Source: Helicobacter_D ganmani
GTDB lineage: Bacteria; Campylobacterota; Campylobacteria; Campylobacterales; Helicobacteraceae
Direction: 5' to 3' (one strand)
DNA length: 64,000 nucleotides
NCBI RefSeq assembly: GCF_965138225.1
Contig: NZ_CBCSAX010000003.1
Under the pieces are notes generated by a model that saw nothing but the letters and a program-made list of their open reading frames with translations, was not told the DNA's origin and searched no databases. Shown one piece after another: positions 16,723-24,882 of this stretch (position 1 is the stretch's first letter; every line of letters begins with the position of its first letter). Made by a program: the position numbers and the translations under genes.

Positions 16723-18575
16723 TGTTGCGAGACTATAAACAAAATTGCGCAAATGTTGTAGATGAATTTTTAAAAAATGCAACTAGATTTGACTTTAGCG
16801 AATACGAAATTTTGGACTATAATGAGTTTTTGTATTCTTTTAAAATTAAAGTTATTAATGAATTAGACATAGAGTCTAAATATAAAATACTCACAGGTTT
16901 GCATAAAGGTAATAGTGGAGATTTTTTCTTTACAGACGAAGAGTCTTTAAGAAATAAAATGAGTATTTATTTAAAGGCTGAAATTAACGATAGTAAAAAC
17001 CTTGATTTGCTAAAGAGCCTTATACAAGATGGCGGATTTGCCACCTTTAAAAAAGATAAAAACATTAGAGAAATTGAGCCGAAGTTTTATTATAGTCATA
17101 TTTGTAAAGAATGCGATGGAGATGGCGAAGTAGTTTGTGATAATTGTGGTGGTGGAGGCAAGGTTTGCAGTGGAAGCGGTAAAAAAACTTGTAATTCTTG
17201 TAATGGAAGTGGTCGAACACGATTTGTCTTTAATGGGGAATCTCGCATAGTATCTTGTAATGCTTGTGGCGGCAGTGGTAAAAATAGATGTTCTGACTGC
17301 CAAGGTAGCGGAAAAAACATTTGTAATGTTTGTCGTGGAAGCGGTGATGTAATTTGCGAGATTTGCGATGGGGAAGGTCATCTTACTGATGTTTATACGA
17401 TTTTTCTTTATGCAAAGCCGGATTATACTCTAATCTTGCAAGAAAACACGCAAAATTTCATCAAAGAGGCTTTGCAAAAAACACTCCTTTACAATATGGA
17501 TTCATTTGGCTCAATCAAGCGACTTACACTAACAAGCGATGAAAGAACAAAACAAATTAAAGAAGTCTATGAATCCGCTGTGCCATTTGCAACCTTTACC
17601 ATTCGTTTAAATGGTGGTGAGAGTAATTTTGTTCTCTATGGTCAAAATACGCAAATATTTGATGCGGGCGGAATCTTAGACAGGATTTTGCGAGCAGATT
17701 TGAATAAACTTGTAAAAAGTGCGCAATTTACTTTTGCAAATCCTTTTGCACCTTTTGTGTTTGCAATTCCTCTAAGAATATTTTTAAAATCAGAAAAAAA
17801 TATAGAACTTATCGCAAACGATGCGTTGCATCAAGGCAAAACATTGCAAGAGGCATTAGATAACCTAGAACCATCAAATAATTCTCACGATACGGTGGAT
17901 AATCGCGTGAATAAATGTTATGAGTTGTTGGGACGCACATTTAGTAAAGATTATATTCAAACTACATTACAGACGCTATCAAAGGCTATTTCTCGCATTA
18001 ATCGTATCTCGCAAGTAAATTGGTTTGTTTTAGCATTTTTTGTTTCTGTTTTTATGGTTATTCTTAATAGGGTTGGAATCTTTTATTCAAGTCAAAAATC
18101 TTTTACTTTTAAAGATGGCAATATTCTTTATTTGAATCCATCTATTTACAATGCAAATGGCTTGTTTGATTTGAATAATTTTATAAATTTAATCGCTTTT
18201 ATGCCCTTTATTTGGATTATTTTTATCTTTGTATGTATTCTTGGCATAGGCATAGGCTGTAATAAGCTTTATTGGAAGTTTATCGGCGGTAAAATATTTC
18301 ATTCTTGGATTCTAGTTTTTTGCCCTCGCCATCGTAATTTATTATTAGCAAAATCCCTTTGTGGATATTTTGCGCTGTGTTTATTCTTTTATCTCTGCCC
18401 GATGTATTTTAAAAACGAAAAACTATATGGCATTTTTGCCAAAGAAGAGACTTTGCAAATTTACAATGCAATAAAAATAATGTTTGAAGTTATTGGCGTC
18501 CATCTTGCGAAGTTTTTTGCGTTGGTGTTTGAGGGTGTGAGTTCCCTTTGGCAATTTTTAATTGGATTATTTTAG
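16722..18575 (+). CDS. Membrane protein with seven DnaJ-type CxxCxGxG zinc motifs
   Basis: I do not recognise this 617-residue protein. Residues 1-125 are mixed charged sequence. Residues 128-219 hold seven full CxxCxGxG motifs (CKECDGDG, CDNCGGGG, CNSCNGSG, CNACGGSG, CSDCQGSG, CNVCRGSG, CEICDGEG) and one half motif (VCSGSGKK). DnaJ has four. There is no J domain (no HPD) and no DnaJ C-terminal beta domain. A soluble region follows, then hydrophobic segments at about 433-453, 492-513, 545-563 and 585-617. The first ATG overlaps the fabI stop; an upstream GTG at 16707 would add five residues. Placement between fabI and fliQ is odd, because tpiA-fabI is followed by lpxD in H. pylori as I recall. 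The motifs suggest zinc binding and perhaps protein binding or thiol redox work at the membrane; this is inference. Confidence 0.75.
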   Translation: MLRDYKQNCANVVDEFLKNATRFDFSEYEILDYNEFLYSFKIKVINELDIESKYKILTGLHKGNSGDFFFTDEESLRNKMSIYLKAEINDSKNLDLLKSLIQDGGFATFKKDKNIREIEPKFYYSHICKECDGDGEVVCDNCGGGGKVCSGSGKKTCNSCNGSGRTRFVFNGESRIVSCNACGGSGKNRCSDCQGSGKNICNVCRGSGDVICEICDGEGHLTDVYTIFLYAKPDYTLILQENTQNFIKEALQKTLLYNMDSFGSIKRLTLTSDERTKQIKEVYESAVPFATFTIRLNGGESNFVLYGQNTQIFDAGGILDRILRADLNKLVKSAQFTFANPFAPFVFAIPLRIFLKSEKNIELIANDALHQGKTLQEALDNLEPSNNSHDTVDNRVNKCYELLGRTFSKDYIQTTLQTLSKAISRINRISQVNWFVLAFFVSVFMVILNRVGIFYSSQKSFTFKDGNILYLNPSIYNANGLFDLNNFINLIAFMPFIWIIFIFVCILGIGIGCNKLYWKFIGGKIFHSWILVFCPRHRNLLLAKSLCGYFALCLFFYLCPMYFKNEKLYGIFAKEETLQIYNAIKIMFEVIGVHLAKFFALVFEGVSSLWQFLIGLF

Positions 18576-18584
18576 GAGAGAATT

Positions 18585-18851
18585 GTGGAATCGCAATTAA
18601 TGGCTTTGGCGATTGAGACTTATAAAATTACGCTTACCCTTTCTCTCCCGATGTTGCTTGTCGGGTTGGTAGTGGGCTTGATGATTAGTATTTTTCAAGC
18701 CACGACGCAAATTAATGAGATGACGCTTACTTTTGTGCCAAAGATTCTAGCGGTGATTGTTGTGATTATCTTTACAATGCCTTGGATGTTGAATATGCTA
18801 ATGGACTTTACGACAAGAATCTTTAATCTAATGCCAAGCTTTCTTTTTTAG
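18585..18851 (+). CDS. fliQ: Flagellar export apparatus protein FliQ
   Basis: Small membrane component of the flagellar type III export gate, where it joins FliP and FliR. The 88 residues form two hydrophobic hairpins: ALAIETYKITLTLSLPMLLVGLVVGL and VPKILAVIVVIIFTMPWMLN, with the conserved ISIFQATTQINEMTLTFVPK between them. The start is a GTG after GGAGAG. Only six bases separate it from murB; a fliQ-murB pairing also occurs in Helicobacter pylori, as far as I recall. Most other flagellar export genes are elsewhere; flhA is at 25-27 kb. Confidence 0.94.
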   Translation: MESQLMALAIETYKITLTLSLPMLLVGLVVGLMISIFQATTQINEMTLTFVPKILAVIVVIIFTMPWMLNMLMDFTTRIFNLMPSFLF

Positions 18852-18857
18852 ATTCCA

Positions 18858-19676
18858 ATGTTTCAAAAAATTGTAGATTTTTCGTGTTATACGAGCGTGC
18901 GGATTGGCACACGGCTTGCATTAAATTATATAGAATCGCCCCAAGATTATATTGCTCTCTTGGAGCAGGCTTCCCCGCAAATCATCGGCAAGGCAAACAA
19001 TCTATTGATTGCTCCAAATGCTAAGAATCTCTGCGTTTTAAGCAAAGCATTTGATTATATTAAGGACTTAGGAGATAGTTTGGAAGTTGGTGCGGCTACA
19101 CCTAGCGGCAAGCTATTTTCCTATGCTAAACGCAAGAATTTGGGAGGGTTTGAGATTCTTTGTGGATTGCCCGGAAGTATGGGCGGAATCCTCAAGATGA
19201 ATGCGGGACTAAAAAGCTATGAGATTCAAAAAGTAACACTTGGAATCTTGCAATTAGACTCTTTGGGTAAGCTTGATTTTAAGGGTGTAGAGAACTTAGG
19301 GTTAAGCTATCGTAGCAGTCAGATTGAGGGGCTAATTTTTGCTGGGATTTTTAAAAAACAAAGTGGTTTTAGAGCTGATTTGGTGGAGGAATGTATAAAA
19401 ATGCGCCAAAATCAGCCCACAGAGCCTAGTTTTGGGAGTTGTTTTAAGAATCCTAAAGGGGATTTTGCAGGGAGATTGATTGAAGCAGTGGGGCTAAAGG
19501 GTGTGCGATTTGGTAAAAACAAAAGCCTATGTTTTAGCGAGAAACACGCGAATTTTCTTGTTAATCTTGGGGATTCTACCTTTGAGGAAGCGTTAGAACT
19601 GATAGAGATTGCAAAAGAAAAAGTGCAAAAGGAACGTGGAATCGCACTAGAAAATGAAGTGCAGATTCTGCGATAA
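18858..19676 (+). CDS. murB: UDP-N-acetylenolpyruvoylglucosamine reductase MurB
   Basis: Second step of peptidoglycan precursor synthesis: reduces UDP-GlcNAc-enolpyruvate to UDP-MurNAc with NADPH and FAD. The 272 residues include the FAD-binding stretch PQIIGKANNLLIAPNA, LGGFEILCGLPGSMGGILKMNAG, the conserved YRSSQ and the SFGSCFKNPKGDFAGRLIEA region near the catalytic site. It belongs to the shorter MurB type found in this phylum. It is cotranscribed with fliQ and the following PNPOx-like gene. Confidence 0.94.
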   Translation: MFQKIVDFSCYTSVRIGTRLALNYIESPQDYIALLEQASPQIIGKANNLLIAPNAKNLCVLSKAFDYIKDLGDSLEVGAATPSGKLFSYAKRKNLGGFEILCGLPGSMGGILKMNAGLKSYEIQKVTLGILQLDSLGKLDFKGVENLGLSYRSSQIEGLIFAGIFKKQSGFRADLVEECIKMRQNQPTEPSFGSCFKNPKGDFAGRLIEAVGLKGVRFGKNKSLCFSEKHANFLVNLGDSTFEEALELIEIAKEKVQKERGIALENEVQILR

Positions 19677-19686
19677 TGGAGGGAAA

Positions 19687-20277
19687 ATGCGGCGCAGTGA
19701 TTTTGATTGCAAAGATTTGGGATTCATACAAGAGTTTTTAAACAAAATAGAATTTGGTACGCTCGTGATTCCTGATAGCATTCCCTATGCTGTGCCACTT
19801 AGCTTTTGCTATGAGGATTCTAAGATTTATCTACACGGCGCAAAGGCGGGGCGCAAATATGAGCTTCTAAAACATAATCCAAAAGTCTCCTTTAGTGTGG
19901 CAAAACCTTATGCTTATATTCCCTCAAGTTTTTTGAAAGGAACGATGATTCCGACACAATTTTTCTTTTCTGTCTTTTTAGAGGGGCAGTTTTGTGTCGT
20001 GGAGGATTTGGAGGAGAAAAAGCATATTTTAACGCGTCTTGTGCGCAAATATGAGCCTAAAAATTCTCAAATGAGTATGGAGAGTGGGCAGTTTGTCGGT
20101 AAGGAAAAAGGCACTTTTGTAGGAAAAATTTTAGTGGAATCTTTAAGTGCGAAAGCAAAATTTGGTCAGAATCTTAAAAGTGCGGAATGGGAGCAAATTA
20201 TGCAGGATTTAAAGAATCGCAAAGAGAAGCGGGACGCAGAGACAATAGAGCTTATGCAACGATTTGTAACAAAATAG
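19687..20277 (+). CDS. Pyridoxamine 5'-phosphate oxidase-like protein
   Basis: A 196-residue flavin-binding split-barrel protein. It shows MRRSDFDCKDLGFIQEFLNK at the start, GTLVIPDSIPYAVPLSFCYEDSKIYLHGAKAGRKYELLKHNPKVSFSV as strands of the barrel, and a C-terminal helix. It resembles the PNPOx-related proteins of the NimA-like group, which bind FMN or F420 and often reduce nitro compounds or act on unknown substrates. True PdxH function is unlikely because the pyridoxal-binding C terminus is missing. GGAGG precedes the ATG at 19687; a longer reading overlaps murB and is rejected. Confidence 0.8.
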   Translation: MRRSDFDCKDLGFIQEFLNKIEFGTLVIPDSIPYAVPLSFCYEDSKIYLHGAKAGRKYELLKHNPKVSFSVAKPYAYIPSSFLKGTMIPTQFFFSVFLEGQFCVVEDLEEKKHILTRLVRKYEPKNSQMSMESGQFVGKEKGTFVGKILVESLSAKAKFGQNLKSAEWEQIMQDLKNRKEKRDAETIELMQRFVTK

Positions 20278-20286
20278 CAAAACATA

Positions 20287-20337
20287 TAAAGTTTTTTCTA
20301 AAATTAACCGATATTTTTAAGAATAAATTTCTATAAT
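20287..20337 (+). promoter_or_regulatory. Promoter region of locus A (TATAAT plus sigma-28-like element)
   Basis: TATAAT at 20332-20337 lies about 30 bases before the GTG start. Upstream, TAAA (20287-20290) and ACCGATAT (20307-20314) resemble the sigma-28 pattern TAAA-N15-GCCGATAA with one extra spacer base. The CCGATAT core also occurs before locus C at 58174-58180. Which one is used cannot be settled by eye. Confidence 0.4.
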
Positions 20338-20367
20338 GATTAAATATTTTTTAACAAAGGGTTTTTT

Positions 20368-20568
20368 GTGCGTAAAATAGTTTTGGGTGTGGTATTGGTT
20401 TTTGGATTGTGTGCGTATGCGAGTCCAAAGATAAACAATGAGGCAGATGTGTTTGAAAAAAAAGTTGCATTAAAATCTGATGATTCTAAAGATATAATGG
20501 CAAAACTTATCAGAAAATGCGTTCCTGATAGATATGGAAACTACCATTGTTTTATTGTAGCGGTATAA
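20368..20568 (+). CDS. Locus A small secreted peptide precursor with CX9C loop
   Basis: An unrecognised 66-residue protein. A Sec signal peptide is clear (MRKIVLGVVLVFGLCAYA, likely cut before SPKINN), leaving a mature part of about 48 residues. The C-terminal third holds two Cys separated by nine residues (RKCVPDRYGNYHCFIVAV), which could form a disulfide loop in the periplasm or outside. Start GTG at 20368; TATAAT lies about 30 bases upstream. It ends 14 bases before the next gene, with AAGGAG between them, so the two form an operon. Locus B and C repeat this plan of an exported protein followed by a charged partner. The role is unknown: a secreted peptide, toxin-like peptide or signal are possible. 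Confidence 0.65.
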   Translation: MRKIVLGVVLVFGLCAYASPKINNEADVFEKKVALKSDDSKDIMAKLIRKCVPDRYGNYHCFIVAV

Positions 20569-20582
20569 AATAAGGAGTAATA

Positions 20583-21560
20583 ATGTTTGTAAATGGCGCA
20601 GGAAGCATTGTTTCTTCTAAGGTTTATCTAGCAGCAAATGCTCGCACACAGGCGACATTAATGAATGAAGAAAGCCAAGATTTGCAACTAAAACCACAAG
20701 AAAAAGAAATCAAAGAATCCATAAAATCAAAGTTAGTTGGGGATTCTAACTACCAACTCGTGCTTTTTGATGACCCTACAAGTGGAGAGCGCGTGAGTGC
20801 TTTAATCTCTAAAGAAAATATGGAACGATTGCAAGAAAAGTTCAACAAAAAAGACTTTTTTGCTAGAGAAGATGGCAATATGCGCTTAAGTGGCAAGGCA
20901 GAAGCGTATGTTAGTGGCTGGTATGCGGAGATAATGGGCAATGTGGGGGGAGCAAAAGCGGATTTGAATCAAGATGGGAAGTTTTCAGAAAAAGAAAGAG
21001 AGCTTCTGAGAGATGGTTATAGTTTTGAGTTGAGCCAAAGCCAATCGTTTGGCAATCCAATTTCTGTACTTTTGGTAGAGGGCAATACTAAAAGTGATGA
21101 TACAGAAGTGCGCACCATAGAGGATTTACTAGATAATTTCATCTCTCAAGACAAAGATTTAAATGGCAAAATCAGCGTTCAAGAACATTTTGAAGTAACG
21201 CGTGGCAGCTTATATAGCGCGTTGAAGGGGATTTTGGAATCGCAAGAAAATCCTTTAGCAGAAATGGTTGCACAATCCCAAGAAGCAAGTCTCACAACCC
21301 CAAACAAAGAGGAGTTAGATGTCTCTGCAATGGAAGAGGCGATGAGACTTCTTGCAAAAATCAAGCAGAGTGGCAATCTCAATGCGCTTTCACCGGAGGA
21401 GCAGGCATTGGTGAGGCAGTATTTTGCAGGAGAGGTGGAGCAAATCAAGCAGCAAAGCCAAGATGCTGATATGATAAATCAGCATTTGGATAGTAAAATC
21501 CGCGATTTTGTGGAGCAAATGGGTTCTAGCGAAAGCTTGATTCTAAGCACAAAAGCGTAA
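20583..21560 (+). CDS. Locus A partner protein with two EF-hand loops
   Basis: An unrecognised 325-residue acidic protein without a signal peptide or membrane segment. Two canonical EF-hand calcium loops are visible: DLNQDGKFSEKE (residues 127-138) and DKDLNGKISVQE (190-201), each with Asp/Asn at positions 1, 3 and 5, Gly at 6 and Glu at 12. The C-terminal half is helical and rich in Gln and Glu. The N terminus (MFVNGAGSIVSSKVYLAANARTQ) is uncharged and Ser/Ala-rich, as in substrates of the flagellar type III exporter, but this is only a resemblance. It follows the 66-residue secreted-peptide gene by 14 bases. Locus C has the same kind of partner with EF-hand-like loops. Confidence 0.7.
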   Translation: MFVNGAGSIVSSKVYLAANARTQATLMNEESQDLQLKPQEKEIKESIKSKLVGDSNYQLVLFDDPTSGERVSALISKENMERLQEKFNKKDFFAREDGNMRLSGKAEAYVSGWYAEIMGNVGGAKADLNQDGKFSEKERELLRDGYSFELSQSQSFGNPISVLLVEGNTKSDDTEVRTIEDLLDNFISQDKDLNGKISVQEHFEVTRGSLYSALKGILESQENPLAEMVAQSQEASLTTPNKEELDVSAMEEAMRLLAKIKQSGNLNALSPEEQALVRQYFAGEVEQIKQQSQDADMINQHLDSKIRDFVEQMGSSESLILSTKA

Positions 21561-21732
21561 CTTCATTCTTGCGATTTTTTCTTGTATAAGGAAGCAAGCG
21601 GACGAAGTAATCCCCCATAATCTTTTAAACTAAGTGTTAAAAGCAAGGTTTTATATTATAGATTGCTACAAATTGTGTTGTAATTCTTGTGATAACAATT
21701 TCCTCCCCCGTCAAGTGGAATCTTGCAAGGAG

Positions 21733-22821
21733 TTAGGATAGCAGATTTTGATATACTTGCATAGTTTTCTCTCCCATTGCGACGAGAGAGAAATTTTTAC
21801 AAATAAAATCACGAGATGGTAGGATTCTTCTCTCTTTTCTAATTAGCAATTCTAATGCTTCTATAAACTCCTCTAAGTTTGGATTTTGCGTGAGAATGAA
21901 ATTTGGCTTACCTTGAGAATAAAAGTGCAAATCCGCGATAGACCCTATATTGCCTGCAATACTTGGAATTTCCATAGCGAGAGCTTGCATTAGGCTTTGT
22001 GGCACACCCTCATTTCTATCGCTAGTAAGCATAAATATATCCAAAGTTGCCAAAAATTCCGCAGGATTTTCAATGTGTCCAAGCAAGCGCACGATTTCTT
22101 GATTTGCCGCCTGATTGACTTCCTTTGCAAGATTTTCTAAACACACTTGTCCATCTCCGCTACCTGCAATCACAAAAAATACATCGGGATATTTTTGGCA
22201 AATTCCACGTGCGACTTCAATAAAAACATCTTGTCTTTTCATTGCGCGCAAAACGCCTAAATTGCCTATAATCAATTTATTTTGTGGGAGATTGTATTTT
22301 GTTTTCATTGCTTCTTTGTTATATTTTTCTTTGTAAAAAGTTTCTGTATCAATGCCTGTGGGTATAGAGAGAATCCTCTCTGGTTTGATACGATTTTCTC
22401 GTATCATTGCTTCACGAATACTTTCTCCTGTGGTAATGATGAAATCTGCTAGGGAGTTAATAAAGTTTAAGCGCGAGGGGTGAATTTTGTTAGATAAATG
22501 TCTTGTGCGGATAAACTTCGCTCCGCTCCCGATACTAGCTAATCCACCCAACCAAGTATCTATGCCACTATGCGTGTTGATAATATCAAAGTTTCTCGCG
22601 ATTTTATGGAGTTTGTAGATGCTCTCTATGTCGGTTTTGCGCCTAAAGGGTAGGGTAAAGGTGGTAAAACCATATTCTTTTGCTTTGGGTAAGATTCTAG
22701 CGTCCTCTTTGGTAGCAAGCGCAAGATGGCAGCCACGCCTACGCATTTCTTGCATTTCGTTTAGAATCCGAATCTCCTGTCCGCCAAAGCCACCCGACCA
22801 TTCTGTGTGTAAAATGCGCAT
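21733..22821 (-). CDS. Family 4-like glycosyltransferase
   Basis: A 362-residue GT-B glycosyltransferase, likely adding a sugar to lipopolysaccharide core or another surface glycan. The N-terminal half has HTEWSGGFGGQEIRILNE (the GGxE acceptor loop) and NTHSGIDTWLGGLA. The C-terminal half has LIIGNLGVLRAMKRQDVFIE and the donor-site motif EGVPQSLMQALAMEIPSIAG with the conserved Glu. Its start overlaps the purN stop by one base, an unexpected pairing of surface-glycan and purine genes. The sugar and acceptor cannot be told. Confidence 0.85.
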   Translation of the reverse strand: MRILHTEWSGGFGGQEIRILNEMQEMRRRGCHLALATKEDARILPKAKEYGFTTFTLPFRRKTDIESIYKLHKIARNFDIINTHSGIDTWLGGLASIGSGAKFIRTRHLSNKIHPSRLNFINSLADFIITTGESIREAMIRENRIKPERILSIPTGIDTETFYKEKYNKEAMKTKYNLPQNKLIIGNLGVLRAMKRQDVFIEVARGICQKYPDVFFVIAGSGDGQVCLENLAKEVNQAANQEIVRLLGHIENPAEFLATLDIFMLTSDRNEGVPQSLMQALAMEIPSIAGNIGSIADLHFYSQGKPNFILTQNPNLEEFIEALELLIRKERRILPSRDFICKNFSLVAMGEKTMQVYQNLLS

Positions 22822-23549
22822 TATTTTTTCCTTGTGAGTGCTTCTAGTAATGCAAGTGGATACAATGTATGTTCTAGTTTGTGGATACGCGCTTCATAGG
22901 ATTCTAAGCTTTCTCCCGCAATTTTTGTGATTGCTCCTTGTGCAATGATTTCCCCGCTATCTAGTTTTTCGCTGACATAATGCACACTCACACCTCCTAG
23001 GCGCATAGGTGAGTTGTAGGATTCTAAGATTCCGTGCGCGCCTTTGAAAAGGGGCAAAAGTGAGGGGTGGATATTGATAGCGCGAATCTTTTGCGTAAAA
23101 ATCGGTGTCAAGATTCGCATAAATCCAGCCAATACGCATAAATCTAGTTTAAATTCTTGCAGGGTTGTAATTAATTGTGCATCAAATTCCTCTCTTGTTT
23201 TCCCTGCATTCTCAATCACTTCTGTGGCGATTCCTAGTCTTTTGGCGCGCGTAAGTCCAAATGCGTCGCTTTTGTTACTCAAAGCCAAGACAACCTCCAC
23301 CTTAAAGGCTTTGTTGGAATGTTTGCCCTTTGCGCAATCGGGTTCTATTAGCTTAAATGTATGCGCTAATCCTCCAATCAAGAATCCCTCAATCAAAACA
23401 TCTCCAATCAAGAATCCTCCAATTGTGCTTTGTTTTATATTTTCGGGTCGTTTGCTAGGGAGAAAGCATTTTTTGTGCAAAGATTTGATGAGTGCCTCTA
23501 AATTGCTTCCATTGCCGCTAAATAAAATAGCGATTCTTTTTGTTTCCAT
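22821..23549 (-). CDS. purN: Phosphoribosylglycinamide formyltransferase PurN with repeat insertion
   Basis: Transfers a formyl group from 10-formyltetrahydrofolate to GAR in de novo purine synthesis. Typical PurN parts are ILFSGNGSNLEALIKS at the start, LALSNKSDAFGLTRA, VLAGFMRILTPIF with the folate site, and the catalytic INIHPSLLPLFKGAHG followed by GVSVHYV and DSGEIIAQGAI. The protein is 242 residues, whereas about 190-210 is usual. The extra length is an insert of about 45-50 residues (near residues 28-78) after the first helix. It contains four tandem pentapeptides (IGGFL, IGDVL, IEGFL, IGGLA). I use the ATG at 23549, ten bases after the previous gene; a longer reading would run into that gene. 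Confidence 0.9.
   Translation of the reverse strand: METKRIAILFSGNGSNLEALIKSLHKKCFLPSKRPENIKQSTIGGFLIGDVLIEGFLIGGLAHTFKLIEPDCAKGKHSNKAFKVEVVLALSNKSDAFGLTRAKRLGIATEVIENAGKTREEFDAQLITTLQEFKLDLCVLAGFMRILTPIFTQKIRAINIHPSLLPLFKGAHGILESYNSPMRLGGVSVHYVSEKLDSGEIIAQGAITKIAGESLESYEARIHKLEHTLYPLALLEALTRKK
23364..23423 (-). repeat. Four tandem 15-nt units inside purN
   Basis: Read on the minus strand, four consecutive units begin ATTGGAGGATTCTTG, ATTGGAGATGTTTTG, ATTGAGGGATTCTTG and ATTGGAGGATTAGCG. They encode a five-residue repeat. A 16-nt stretch (CTCCAATCAAGAATCC on the plus strand) is exactly repeated 30 nt apart at 23372 and 23402. Slippage here would change length in frame. Confidence 0.85.
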
Positions 23550-23559
23550 AGAATCTCTT

Positions 23560-23793
23560 TTAGGCAAAAAAATGCGGGTGTGTTTGTTTGAGTTGCTTGA
23601 GATTCTGTAAAATCTCATTGACACCATATTCTACGCTTTGCTCATCTAATCCGTCAATATAAGCATCTAATGCCTCTTGCATAGAGGATTCTTTCACACC
23701 GCTTAAGATTAACGTCACGCAAAGCATATCGCTTAATTGAATGGATAACTCCTCCACTTCTTCTTCTAGCTCTTTGATTCTGTCTTTATTCAT
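23560..23793 (-). CDS. Small acidic helical protein, hypothetical
   Basis: A 77-residue protein with an N-terminal coiled-coil-like helix (MNKDRIKELEEEVEELSIQLSDML), then a mixed stretch and a C-terminal helix (NEILQNLKQLKQTHPHFFA). No signal peptide, metal site or enzyme motif. It overlaps the DHH gene end by 8 nt and is 10 nt before purN, so it belongs to that transcription unit. Its overlap with real genes on both sides and its ATG with normal spacing support it as expressed. The function is unknown. Confidence 0.7.
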   Translation of the reverse strand: MNKDRIKELEEEVEELSIQLSDMLCVTLILSGVKESSMQEALDAYIDGLDEQSVEYGVNEILQNLKQLKQTHPHFFA

Positions 23794-24874
23794 ATTCTTC
23801 TCCTTTTAAGATATTTTGCACACACTCTTTAATATTATCATAGATAAAACTTTCTTTAAAACCATCTATTTTGCCACCACTTGCATTTGCGTGTCCTCCT
23901 CCATTGAAGTAATTTTTCGCTAAAACACTTACATCGCAAGCATTATTGGCACGCAAGCTTACATTTCCACGCGCACTCACATCTATGAAGAAATTAAATT
24001 GTGGATTGTTTTTTAAAAATAAGTTTGCAAGCACGGAGATATTGCCAATGCTATAACTCAAAAATCCTCTATATTGCTTCCAATATATACTGCAAGATTC
24101 TGCTTTTTGCGCCAAAAGCTCGCTTTGGTATTTTGAGATTAGATTATCAAGTGTGGCACTTAACAAGCTGCCTTTCAAAAAGCATTTTTTCATCTCTAAA
24201 ATCGCATTATCTAGCAGAATTTCTCCCTTTTCTTGTCCAAGAAATTTTGCGGATTCTTTTAATAAAGCAAGTTTGTATTCGCGGTCTTCTTTATCAAACA
24301 TAAAGCGATTGAGCTCTTTGCATTCTACAATCATTCGCATTGCGACTTTGCCAAACTCAAAGGCATAACCCTCTTCCAACCATAAATCCACACTATTAAT
24401 CATTTTCACCATTGGTTCAAGCCATTGCCTTACAGAATCGCAAAGCCCATAACGCGTAAGCAGTGTATCATAAACGATATGTGTAGCACATCGTTTGGTG
24501 TCCAAAAAATACCATTCATAAGTTTGTGCGCATTCTTGCCCGCTTTTGTGGTGGTCTAATAACTCAAAAGTGATTTGGAATCCATTGAGATTTAGCTCTA
24601 GGACGGATTGCACTAATCTTTCGCATTCATCTGATGTGAGATTCAAATCACTAATCAAAATGTGTGCTTCTTTTTCTTTGGGATTCTTTGCTTTTGTGTA
24701 TTTGATTTGCCGATAAATTTCCTCTAGGCGCGCACTAACTTCTTTGCCATAGTTGGCATTATAAAAAAACATTAACAAGGAATCGGACGCAAACGCACGT
24801 GTATAGATTTCGCGACTTACCATTTGACAACCATAGCCGTCTAAGTCAATATGAGATAAATGGTAGATTTGCAT
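23786..24874 (-). CDS. DHH/DHHA1 phosphoesterase, NrnB-like
   Basis: A 362-residue phosphodiesterase of the DHH superfamily. The manganese-site motifs are SHIDLDGYGCQ (residues 7-17), ISDLNLTSDE, and LLDHHKSGQEC (the DHH motif). The C-terminal DHHA1 domain has NGGGHANASGGKIDG. This layout is that of NrnB-type enzymes, which degrade short oligoribonucleotides and in some cases cyclic nucleotides. It lies directly upstream of the small helical gene and follows flhA by 8 nt; a DHH gene beside flhA and rpsO also occurs in H. pylori, as far as I recall. The exact substrate is not visible. Confidence 0.85.
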   Translation of the reverse strand: MQIYHLSHIDLDGYGCQMVSREIYTRAFASDSLLMFFYNANYGKEVSARLEEIYRQIKYTKAKNPKEKEAHILISDLNLTSDECERLVQSVLELNLNGFQITFELLDHHKSGQECAQTYEWYFLDTKRCATHIVYDTLLTRYGLCDSVRQWLEPMVKMINSVDLWLEEGYAFEFGKVAMRMIVECKELNRFMFDKEDREYKLALLKESAKFLGQEKGEILLDNAILEMKKCFLKGSLLSATLDNLISKYQSELLAQKAESCSIYWKQYRGFLSYSIGNISVLANLFLKNNPQFNFFIDVSARGNVSLRANNACDVSVLAKNYFNGGGHANASGGKIDGFKESFIYDNIKECVQNILKGEEYE

Positions 24875-24882
24875 ATTTTTCC

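Noticed and set aside
17010..17381. Thr/Ala-rich and Pro/Leu-rich minus-strand frames opposite the zinc-motif gene
   Set aside because: They mirror the repeated CxxCxGxG codons and have no start context of their own.
23364..23423. CRISPR-like array in purN
   Set aside because: The units are adjacent, 15 nt long, without spacers, and coding; this is a tandem repeat.
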